Of a stretch of DNA of 64,000 nucleotides, positions 13,601 through 25,000 are shown piece after piece. The notes beneath the pieces were generated by a model, which saw only the letters and a list, made by a program, of their open reading frames with translations, did no database searches and had not been told where the DNA came from. The position numbers and the translations under genes are program-made. The number at the start of each line of letters is the position of its first letter. Position 1 is the first letter of the stretch. The stretch is taken from assembly GCF_016859285.1 (NCBI RefSeq), contig NC_053416.1, positions 13,589,501 through 13,653,500 of the forward strand, written 5' to 3'. This DNA comes from Xiphias gladius. Taxonomy: Eukaryota; Chordata; Actinopteri; Istiophoriformes; Xiphiidae.

Positions 13601-16600
13601 TATGAGAGACAAAATGAGCAAGAAAAAAAATGGAGCTGAGAAATTTAGAGGGAGAGGGGGCAAACGAAATAAATAGACTAAACACCTGACCCCAAATGAA
13701 TAATTCCTTTAAGATGAAAGGCTACAATTTGTATTCATAGCATGTTTAAATCCTCTTACTAAAAACTTTGACAAGAAATATTAGAGAATCTCCAGCAAGG
13801 AAAACCTCCATCTTGTTTCGAAGAGTTAGAACACAAAAATACAACTTCCTACAAGAGTACATAGAGGGAATTTCACCCCATCTTTACTTGTGAAGCTGTT
13901 CTTGAGGTTGACTAGAGGTGGGGCTTGTTTAGAAAGGGAGCATTATGAACCGCGAAACTAAGAGCTCATTTTAGCTCTGGCATAGCGTAAGAAATATCTG
14001 TTAATTGTCAAGTCAGACAGAGGTAGTGGGACCCTGCTGCTGTCATTTTCCAAGCAGAGTTAACATATTCATATTCAATGATGATGCAATACAACCAATA
14101 GATTATATTCAAAGATTGTTACAGGTACATGACATTCATGCATTTTCTTAGCTTATGAAATATAACCAGTATCCAAAGCTTACACTGGAGTACACATCAG
14201 TGAGTTTAACACCAAAAACCACACAGTAATCTCGTCGATCAATCCGTTACTTTTACTTTGATAAACCTGATCGATTCATAGTCTAAGTCATTTTAATAGG
14301 AAAACCATTAACCATTCTCTGGTTGCAAATTCTGCAGTGTGTGATTTTGGTGCTTTTCTCTTTTTTATACCATTGTTTGGTATTTGGCCATGCCAGCGTG
14401 CCGCCTAATGTATAGCAGCAAGGGCAGGAAAACCAGTTTAAATAGAGCACAGTTGGCATATGAGGTGGCAAGTACAATCTCTACGAGCTGATAATCAAAC
14501 AGCAGCAGGTAGTGGAGATCCTGTGGTGACCTTCAATTGAATCTTTTCACATCTTTCCAAGTGGTTTCAGGCACCACAAGTCGTGTGAAATGTCTTTTAG
14601 TGTCTTTAAAAAGCAAATGTTTGAGTAAATCTAGCTGATATCACCCAGATACTTTTCTTTTTACGAAAGTGACAGGGATAGCGAGTTTTAAAAATAAAGG
14701 GAGTCTCAGTTTCTGTTGCCTCCCTGGGAAAAGCATCACTTCATTTTAAAAGATGGCAGTCACTGCCCCCACCCCTCTAGATCCACCCCTTCATTCAGGT
14801 CGGATCTGTGCGTAGGACACTTTCTGCTTTTTTTCTGCCTTAAACTCATCAAATCAGTGGTGGTTGTTATACTACCAGTTGGCATACAATATAATTGGAT
14901 TTGCTGGTATACTCTCACTGCTATTTTAATCATTTTGATGCCCCCCTTTTCATGTATTGTTTCCATCACTTTGTCTGCCCCTGATACTGTGAGCATGGCT
15001 GTTTATATGTTGACAGTATCATTCTTTTCTCAGTAATAAGGAAGCAGAGTTCAGGGGGGAGACATGCCTGGCTTTGTCTCTCGGGTAATTCCTCACCCAG
15101 TTAATCCGATCCAAGTGTTTATTTTAAGGCCCCACACAATAAAAGTGTTTATCATATCATCTGTGTGTCTTTTCTTGATTGCTTTGTTTTCGTTCTGTTT
15201 GTGAGATCCTGCTCATTATGTGACTACTGTCACAGCCCGACTACAGGCTTGACAAAGGAGGGGCGGCCACACATGAGTTGTAACTAAAAATAAGCTTATT
15301 TAACATAACTTAAAGAGAAAGGAACTGAACACAAACTAAACAGGATGTAAGCCAGAGGAGAAAGAAAAAGTGTTAACCATTTAATCATTAAAACTCCAGC
15401 TTCTACTGCTTCCACTACAACTGGTACTACAAGTTACATTTACAAGTACTGCTACTGGTACTTCTAATACCACAATGGCTATGCTAGTTTTAATTCAGCT
15501 ACTACTACTTAAAGTAATGCAACTAGACATGACCATTTTCTTCAAAATGGCGACTCGTGTACAGACATATCCCCAAGACAATTTCCCATTTCTCATCTCA
15601 GTAATGTAATACTGAATCGATTCCCATAGGAACATTGCTATTATCTTTTTGACCCCTTCCGACCAAAGGTCACCCAAAGTGCAGCTCTTCTTGAGCTTCC
15701 AGAGAATGTTGCTCAAGGACACTGTAGCAGGGTGGCAGTCTGTGCTACATGGGGTTTGAACCCTGGTCCTCTGGGTTTTTCTCTAGTCACTGCTGCCTTG
15801 CAAGTGGCTATTATAAATGTAAGAACTCTTTACTCAATACTATCAGGTTTTAAAGGTGCCATTGATTCAATTCAGATCTTATGCCTCAAGTAATTTAATT
15901 TTTTCCCCATAGATCACTGTGAAATATGGTTGCATCAGCCAAATCCACACAGTGATTTATTTTTACTTTTTTGCCCCCTTTATTTCTTGCACATATTATC
16001 AGAATATAAAACATTTGTCTTAAAGCCTATAATGAAAATCTGTGACGACGTCCATCTTGTATGAATGAGTGTGTTAAATTGCTGGTGTTTAATATTCTCA
16101 AACCATTAATCCTGCACTGAGAGTTTTGATAAAGTGAACCTAATTATGAACCTGATTTACAAGAATGACTTCAACTGAGTATAGCTGCACTCACAATGTT
16201 AAGTCTATGAATTAAAAATGCCTCAGGAGTGGGAGGGCTTCAGCTCCCGTGGGGGAAATTCTTTATGTCAAGTTCAAGCACTGTAAGTAAAGGTACTGAT
16301 GTGGTTTTTTTACTCTCTCAAATTTATAGGTACAACCTTTTTCTAGATACTCACTACATTACAATGGCTACTCTATATTAACACATACAAAAGATTAAAA
16401 CTGAGGGTGCTTCACGTGAATACAGTTATTACTCTTCTTTGCTGTTTGAGTATGCTTTAATAGGCTGTTTTCAGCTTCTTACAGTCAGAAACCTTCTTTT
16501 CTGACCTCCAAATGAAGAACATGACATTTTCATACAAATAATTATTTCTTTTGCTCCTCTCGGTTGCTCCTAGATGGATCAGAATTCAAACAGGAGAAAG

Positions 16601-17540
16601 GTATAAACAGGAAGCTGTCGGAAAATGTTGTTAGGCTACTGTAGTCAAATGAACCACTGGGAGTCATGCTGTCACTTTTTATCACTATTATATTAGTTTT
16701 TTGTGCTGTTTTTGTCTGTGGAATTTCAAGAAAACTTCCGCAAACTGTGTATATGTGTGTATGCATGTACATTGCCTACAGGTCCTAAATGTAATCAGAG
16801 AAGTGTGACCTGACTTTCACCAGTATTAGCTCTCGAAAGCTGTGTGTTGTACAGGAAGTGACGGAACTTAATGAAAACGAGGCGTCTTTTTAGCTTTGGG
16901 AATATTAAAAAACAAAAAACAAACATGAAGCTCTGCATCTTATCATCCATCACATTATCTTTGAGTCTGACAGTGCTTGGCATCTCAGGGTGAAACTCTT
17001 TGTTCAGAGACACTTCTGCTTTTATGTCAAAGATAAATCACCAATGCACTCTTTATTGTTTTGATTCTTTTAATATCTAAAGACTGATCATGATAAAGTT
17101 CAATGTCTCTTATTTAGTGTAAAAAATTGTTTGGTTGTAATAGGTAAGAGTGGTTTCATCAGCAGTTAAATCATCTGAATAATCCTATGAGCACTTCAAA
17201 CATTGTTGTACTAGAGCCAATGTTGTTAGGGGTTTAAGCAACTCCAAGAATGAGCTAAAGAGGATTTGCACTCATGTTTTCATTGTAACAGTCCAAAATC
17301 ATTTTTAAAAACACATTTCTAAATTTATCCCCACACTTATTAGAGCTCCAGTTGCAAAAATGGGCTGTACATACAAACATTTCAATTTCACTTCACATAC
17401 TCTGACCAAATGACTATCATCATATAAAATTCACAAGTAAATGCGTTTGAATTTCTAAGCTATCCAGCATCATTTATTTAATAATACAGGAAGAGCATTT
17501 TTTTTTTTTTTTTCAAATATCAGATAAGATTTTCTCCGAA
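10610..17540. other. Gene-poor intergenic stretch
   Basis: About 7 kb of AT-rich DNA. It includes a TG-rich patch (13,140-13,560), whose open frames are low-complexity. A possible tRNA-promoter-like fragment lies near 15,725-15,780 (TTTGAACCCTGG, resembling a SINE B box). I find no exon series with consistent splice phases and no known domain. Confidence 0.45.
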
Positions 17541-17614
17541 TGGATGATCGTATACTGTAGATGTCCAACCCTTCTTTCTAACTTCCTGTGTTGGGTTGTT
17601 GCTTGGTTTAGGCG

Positions 17615-17765
17615 TGTCTTGAATGCTGATTGGAAGAGTGATGGAAGCAAAGTCCCCAGTAATGGGAAGTCACCATCCCTGGTGTCTCATATCCTTAAAT
17701 CACTGTGAGGGAGGACAAGCCGCATCAGTTTCCTTTGCAGAGACTTCACACACATGGAGGTAAGA
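17615..17765 (+). promoter_or_regulatory. Possible promoter and short first exon upstream of the small membrane-protein candidate
   Basis: An inverted CCAAT box (ATTGG, near 17,630) lies about 65 bp upstream of a TTAAAT motif (17,694-17,699). About 30-60 bp after that come GAGGACAAGCCGCATCAG and then ATGGAG followed at once by a GTAAGA donor-like site (17,754-17,765). The arrangement fits a small core promoter with a short first exon. Short motifs like these also occur by chance, and no transcript is available. Confidence 0.25.
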
Positions 17766-18315
17766 TATCTGACAACTAATACACTATTACCTTAAATACT
17801 GCTATTTATACCACTGCAATTTATTAATTTTCTTCTCCCTCATATTATAATAGTCTTATCGTGGGTGATAACTGTTCCTGTATGTGGAACACTGGTTTGT
17901 AATTCCCTTCATGTTAATATCGTTATAATTATTTATATAATTGTATATATGTATAATTGTATGTATTGTTGTTGTTAATTGTTTTAAAGTACTTTTAAAG
18001 TACAATCATTATCTCTGATGCTTTGCTGTCTAATTTATTTTCATTTTTCTTCATTATATAGAAGTTTCTGGCAATGTTTTTTGCCATACCATACTAACAG
18101 TGACATTTTCATGACTCTCACTTCCATCTTTTCCCTAAAAAACAGTCTTTTCTATCCCAGTCGATCAACAGTCCAACTAGCTGAGATCCCTCCTTTCATA
18201 CTCCTGCCTCATGCCATTTCAAGACTCCACTTGTGCTGGGAGTAGAAAACCTGCCCCGCACTCACCAAGCCTGCCCAGGCCAGCCCCTAGCATCTCATTC
18301 AGGGCAGGAAGCGCC

Positions 18316-18621
18316 ATGTCCGGGCGCTCAGGAGAACCCACTCAGACCCATCGAGCCTACCTGAAAAACCAAAGTTTTCCTCTGTCACAGGGACAGTGGT
18401 AAGTCTATCTAGCCAGGACAGCTACAGGGGTCACTGACAAGTTCTGTGACCCACTGCCAACGTCTCGGACCTCAGCCCAAACCCAGAGCCCCAGTCTCCA
18501 CTGTGAGCACAGCCCTGGAGGGGAAAAGAAACGGTGGAAAGGGGGGTGTGGGGTGTTTGGGAATCTGCTGCTGGCTGTTGTCTTGGCTTTCTTTTTCCCG
18601 CTGATCGCTGAGGGAGTATGA
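18316..18621 (+). CDS. Candidate small membrane protein, two exons, unrecognised
   Basis: I do not recognise this gene. The block is clearly richer in GC than its surroundings. An ATG at 18,316 (G at -3) opens MSGRSGEPTQTHRAYLKNQS and runs to a strong GTAAGT donor at 18,399. The same frame meets a stop there if unspliced. Splicing from 18,398 to an AG acceptor at 18,511-18,512 removes 114 bp and keeps the frame. The second exon (18,513-18,621) encodes a Lys/Arg patch (EKKRWK) and then a hydrophobic segment (LLLAVVLAFFFPLI) ending only four residues before a TGA stop. The product would be 63 aa with a C-terminal membrane anchor. The frame is also open upstream to about 18,180, so the true start could be earlier. 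It could still be chance, or part of a longer gene. Confidence 0.35.
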
Positions 18622-19420
18622 ATGGCTGATATTGTGACTGGAGAGTGCTGTCATGTCCGTGGGAAAGACATGGACTCTGCGGATGACCCATAGACAGTAT
18701 AAAAAGATATATCTTTATATAAATTCTATGAGATGACCTGATGTGAAAGAGAAGAATTATAAAGGGTTTTGTGTGTATTAGAGTAAGTGAACTTAAAGGA
18801 CCACAGTATTAGTTGTCCATTATGTACACATTACTGATATCACGGATATTTTTCATGGCATATAATATCATAGTTTTTAGACTAATTTATCTTTCACATA
18901 CCGTGCGAATATCAACTTGGAGAGAATTCAAATTTTCTTGAGAGTCAATCTATTGTAGTGTACATCTCACTGCCTTTAGTTTAAGCCACAGATTTACAGT
19001 ATATTAACCTTGGGTGGGACTGCGGTTGTGAAAAGGGAGAGTATTCAAAATCTCTCCTTGTGGTTCATTTAAGGAACCTCCAGCATTCAAGGATTAATGG
19101 TGACTGTCCATTATTATTGCATTCACCAGTTTTGTTACTGTTAAAAGAAAACCTTGGAGTTCAGTACTGTTCTGTTCTAAGAACTCCTTTGATGCCATTT
19201 ATACTATGATTCACTGTGCTAAAAGTAAAGATTAATTGTACAGCATTCCTAAAAATGATTTAATATCATGTGCGCCACCTAATGGCCTAATAGGAAAGTG
19301 CTTGTAATGAACCTCCAGTTAACGGTATACATGCTGCTATTTAATCCTGCCCCAAATACAAACTGTCCAGTGTAGATATTCTCAGCTATAACTGTCAGAT
19401 CAAGATAATTAAATCTAGTC

Positions 19421-20267
19421 ATATCACCCAGTGGTGGAAAGTAAAAACATTTACTCAAGTAATATTCTTGAGCACAATTTTGAGATACTTTACTTGAGTA
19501 TTTCCATTTTTTAAGGTCCCTTTTAATTCTACTCCACTGCATTTTGGAAAAAAATATTCTACTTTTTACTGCACTACATTTTTTGACAGCTATAGTAACT
19601 GTTTACTTTTTAGATTAATATTTTTACATTAAAACATATAATTAAACTTTTAAAAATATGCTTTCTTGAATGACCTTGCACCTTTCCTCCAGAAAACCAG
19701 TATCTATTCGAAGCCCCTTTTTCATGTTTCAGACGTCCATGACTTGTTCACAGTTCCATCAAAAGTGGCTTCCCCTCTTAAGTATTTTATTTCAATAAAT
19801 GTTTGAAGCTTAAAGAGGTCAAACTCTCCAATACTTCACAAAAAAAGGCAAGATTAATGAATTGTCCAAAAAGGTAATTCATATTTATGTAGTAAAAGTT
19901 TTTTGTTTTTTTTTTAATTTTCACACCCCATTAATAATGTCACTTTGATCTACTTTGACCCACTGCAGGAGGACCGACCCCTAGACAGTAAACCACTGGA
20001 GTAAACTATTAAAATCTATATAAAGTACTTAAAACTAGCTTCATCTTGACCAGCTACAACAGTTAATTACTGTTTGTGCACTGGTTGATAAATATCAAAA
20101 ATCTAATGTTATATATAATAATAGATCAGTCACAAGAGCCATTTTTCTTCATGAGTACTTTAAGTGGGATGAATGAAGGATTTGTAGTTGAGTATTTCTG
20201 ATACTGTTGTATTGGTACTTTTACTTAAGTAAAGGAACTGAATACTTCATTAATTACTGATCTCACC
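19421..20267. mobile_element. Non-autonomous hAT-like element with 8-bp target duplication
   Basis: The element runs from 19,429 (CAGTGGTGGAAAGTAAA) to 20,259, where the inverted end reads ...ACTTAAGTAAAGGAACTGAA, then TACTTCATTAATTACTG. Flanks ATATCACC (19,421-19,428) and ATCTCACC (20,260-20,267) match at 7 of 8 positions, as expected for an old hAT insertion. The CAGTGGTGGAA... end is one of the most common repeat ends in spiny-rayed fish. It has no transposase and is a MITE-like derivative. Confidence 0.8.
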
Positions 20268-21258
20268 AAAGAAAAGTGACAAAAGAAAAAAAGTCTGCAT
20301 TGTGGATCACTGTTAAAGCCTGTTATTCATTGCAAACATTTATTACATTTTTATGATGCAAACAACAGTAAGTCCCACCCTTGTTGGAACAGCTCATCAC
20401 GTAGTCATGAAGGAATGAAAGAGACACAAAGGGACAGGGACAGAAAAAGTGTGTATTACGCGCAATTCCATTGTTTCCGTTAAAAAAACAAAACAAAACA
20501 TGACAATCAACTCTCACTGTAAGTTTTGGCATTTTCTTCCCTCTTGTTGTACTCTGGAATAATGGTCATTAAAATCAAAAGAACAAGGCATGCATAATAG
20601 TTTCTGGTAATGCACATAGGTCAAAGGATACCACTTATAAATACAAAATCCATGTACGATGTTTGTGTACATTTCATATATACATGGTCCCTTTCTTAGG
20701 TGTCATAGGCCTATCTACCTGGTCCCACTATGGGATTGTGTCCTCTGTTATCTACGCTTGGTCACTAGATTCACCCTGTAAAAAGGTCTGCGCTGCAAAA
20801 TACATCTGTAGGATGAACTGTTAATATTGACAACTACTAGATGTTACAACCATCTGTTTATTCCTCCCTTCATCTCTTACTGCATGTTATTAACAAGCTA
20901 TTTATTCAAAAGCTTCATTTACTTAAATAGTTTTCTTTGCATCAACTGACCATTGTGCTATCTACACGATTTCATCAAACCTCGCTGGGATTATAGCCAG
21001 TATTATTTTCTATTAAAATTCTCTTCCCATTGTTTTACTACCACCCCATGCTTCTCTTTAAAAAGGGAGCCCAGTTTACTTAGACCCATTCAATTCGACT
21101 GTGCCCACAAGATAGAAGTCTGGAACAAGAGTATTTTAACTTACAAGTAAACTAAAGAAATGGATCAGTAAGATAAATGCACTGGTTCATTTTTAAAAAA
21201 AATGGACCAGTGGACTAGCCACACATCTATAGTGAGGGCTGTATACATGGCCACACAT

Positions 21259-21268
21259 TTTATTTATT
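21259..21268 (-). terminator. Likely sar1b poly(A) signal (two overlapping AATAAA)
   Basis: Read on the minus strand, this is AATAAATAAA, the first canonical poly(A) signal downstream of the sar1b stop codon (22,004). It would give a 3' UTR of about 0.75 kb. Further signals at 20,901-20,906, 20,857-20,862 and 20,339-20,344 could give longer forms. Confidence 0.5.
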
Positions 21269-21655
21269 CAAATCATTTTGGAAAAAAAAAAAAAGAAAAG
21301 GAAAACAAACAACAGGACAAATCAAATGCAGTGATTAAATACGATGTTGAATGAATGTCTTTACTGTTAAAAAAAGTGTACTGTAATGTATACAACTATG
21401 TTGCTCTCTGTCATAGCTCAAAATGAGATGAAGAGGGGGAAGAGGCGCCAGGGATTTTGATACATGTACAGATTTACATTTATAACGCATCTTCTATCAT
21501 CACACTCAACAGATGGCAGGAAAGAGGGAGAGAGGGCAGCAAACAACAGACACAATATAGAAAAGATTCATCCATTTAAATTTGAATACCCTTTGCTGTG
21601 GAACCAATGCTATGTTACTCTCTTAGAAAAAGAAAGAAAGATGGAGACAAGTGTG

Positions 21656-21768
<113 letters not shown>

Positions 21769-22003
21769 TGTGAAGGCTGTAAGAAAAAAGTGTAAGAAAT
21801 GAAAAAAAAATGGAAAAAAATAAAAGGATATTGGTTGGATCAAGTTGTACTGGTTTCTCTGAAGGTGGAGGCAGACTTGTTTGGGCTGACATGGATGGGG
21901 TACTGGATGGTACTGGTGGCAATGGTGGGCGTCTTGAGTGGTTGGGTTTAGCGCCCCCCTGATGGTGGTGGTGGTGTTGGTATGTTATGGCTGCTTGGCT
22001 TAT

Positions 22004-25000
22004 TTAGTCGATGTACTGGGAGAGCCAGCGGAAGCCCTCGCCATAGCCCTGCCTCTTCAACACACTGCACATGAACACCTCCAGTGGTCTTGTGTTCAGC
22101 TCCTTCATGGGAATGTTACCCTGAGAGAAAAACAGGGGGGAAAAGTCACACTAAATCCACTTTCTAAAAATTTGACTACAAATTTATGTCGTATGCATTG
22201 TCACGTTCTTATACCATTAATTGATTGTGTCTAAAATTGTTTCCTTTTTCCAGAGAAAATATAGTAACCCTGTCTTCTAAACAAAAAACTAATAAAGTCA
22301 GAAATCAACTCCTGTTGAAGTTGTACCTTTCAAGGAGATCAAGAGCGAGCGCTGGGTTGAAATACATTTCTTGAATATTTAAATATGTAAAACGGGTGTT
22401 AAGTTGCTCTTTAACTGTGCAAACAGGTAAAGAAAGGAACTCCTGCAAGAAAAATATCTACCCTGCAAACTAAAACTTGATATGTGATCATTTTTGTGAT
22501 ACATAAGCTTACAAATGGACCAAGTAGCAGTAATATATTTCACCAGGACTGGAGGGACTTGAGTCTATTTTGACACCATAGCTGAATAACTTTTCAGTGT
22601 CCGTGTATTGGGGTGAAGGCTCATCTTGCCATAGTCTTCCTTTTGCTCTTCATGCAGTCTTTTCTCTGGTGTAGTCTCTGGTGACGTGATATTTTCTTTT
22701 CATTTTTTTTATACACTTGTCTGACTTAAAATTCTTATGATGAGATGTCTAAAATAGGGTATAGCGTATTGTCCTGACACACAACTTGTGTTTACTTACC
22801 TTGCCTGTCGTCTGTCCGTACAATCCAAAAACTTCCCTCAGCTTCTCCTCGCTGATGGCTTCTGACCTGTCGATCTTGTTGCCCAGGATCAGGATAGGCA
22901 CATTTCCAATGGTCTCGTCTGTCATTAATGCCTGGGAGGGTAGACAAGGTATTACTATTTGGCTTTCCTTTGTATCCTTATGATGATAAAGAAAAAAAAT
23001 GTATCCTGAGATACTATATTACACATTAACCTGTGATGTTTGAAAGATATTTAGTGTCTTCCAGGAGTAATTTTGTGAGTAATTTTCTTGTTCTTTAACT
23101 ACTAAATTTCCTAAATTCTCCAGAATTACACTGGAGTTATCCCTAAGAACTTCAAGAAGTGGACCCAATTACATATGTAAATGGTAGAGAGTCATCGCAT
23201 TGCAAGGTTTTTAGTACTGTGATGAGTTCACTTATTCAACTTATAAAAATGCCATCCAACAGGGCACTGTATTTCATGAGCTATTGTGAGAAATTCATAC
23301 CTTTGCCTCCTCTGCAATGGATTCCTCTTTAAACAATTACTAACATTTGTGCTAAAAGGTGACCTTAGGAAAAAAAAATAAACTACTTACATTTACTTAA
23401 AGTAAATTGGTTTTACCTACAGTAAGTTGGTTTTTATAAAAATATTTCTTGCACCATCTATGTTGTTTAAAAGATAACTGAAAAAAAAAAATTGCTGAGG
23501 ATTTAATCATTAAAAATCTGTTTGAATTCATTTATAAAAACCTTTTTTTTTTTTTGCTTTATGTGCACCATTAAACAACATTTATTACAATGAGTTCTGA
23601 ATGCTGTCAAAAGCCCTGCCCTGCTCGCAACAGCGCGATGGTGATCAAGCAGGTAGCAGGTACTTACATCAAGTTCTGCTTTTGATTCGGCCAATCGCAT
23701 ATGGTCTGCACAATCCACAAGGAAGACGATGCCATTAATGGCAGGGAGGTAGTTTTTCCAAACTCTGCGGGCTATGTGAACCAACACACAAACAAACAAA
23801 CAAAAAAAAACAAAAACAAAAAAACAAAGATGAGATTTTTAAAGTCTTGTTTGTCTGCTACAGCGGTATATTGTATTGGCCTTATGTTAGCAAGAATGTA
23901 GGTAGGACAGAATTTCCTTGATGCGATGCAGAAAATGCACAATGTTTTCCCCACATGCGGGTCAGGTATGTCGCCTGAAGGAAAACTGCTTATATCCCAA
24001 TAATCTTAATTCCAGATCATAACAGCAGTGAAAAAGTTTTATCAGATCTTCATTAAGACATAACCTGACCAACAAAACTCAAATACATTAGTAGGTAAAC
24101 CACCCACACACACCCACACACCTTGTGCGTGACCCCCAAGGTCGAAGGTGGTGAAGGTCATGCCAGCAATCGTCAACTCTTCCGAGGCTGGAGGAAAGAA
24201 GATGATCATGAGTTAATCTGAAAAATCTAGCACCTCAAAAGTCACTGACGCACAGTAGCTTAGTGTATTTACAAATGTATAGCATGAATGAATATGTCAA
24301 CAAAATGCCCACTCAACAGGACTGTTTGAAAATGTTAATTTAAAAATGGATAACAAATTTCTGTGAATAATCAGCCTGATTTTTTTTCCTTTCTATTCTT
24401 AACTAAGTGAGCATGTGTGAATGTGCATGTGAGAGAGATAGAGTAGCACAAACTCACTTGGATGTAAAGTTGGCACATGCTGTCCCAATCTGTCATCTTT
24501 GAGCATGTGCAGTAGCGTCGTTTTGCCAGCATTGTCCAGGCCAAGAAATACTAACTTGCCAGATTTCTTGTACAGTCCTGAAAATAAGCCAGAAATATTT
24601 CAGAGTGCAAGCCTGGGCACTAGAGATTTTTTTAGACTATTTTGAAATGAAACAATGGCTGTAGTCCACCTACCAATTTTGCTATTCTCTAATCTCTACT
24701 TCACATTACTAATGTTAAATGAAACCAAAATAAAATGAAGCAATCCTTGCTCAAGTTAAGCTACACTCTTGTATTTTCTTCTGTGTGGAGTTTTAAAAAG
24801 TAAGCAGAGTTGGATTTGTTTTTATATGGAGGAACGGCATTCAGTCACATTGTATAAACACAGTATTCTTCACAATAAAACCATCTTTTATTTAAAAAGC
24901 ACAAAAACGCTTTATACTTTAAAGGGAAACCAGCAAGATTTTTGTCTCATTGTCAGGTCTCACATATGGACGTACCGACTACCTGAATATACAAAAAGGT

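Noticed and set aside
15725-15780. TTTGAACCCTGG-type motif as a possible tRNA gene
   Set aside because: Only a B-box-like piece is present. The A box, the paired stems and the cloverleaf are lacking, so it is at most a SINE fragment.
18431-18691. An 86-codon minus-strand frame over the small-gene candidate
   Set aside because: It lacks recognisable features and splice context. The plus-strand reading has a membrane segment and compatible splice sites.
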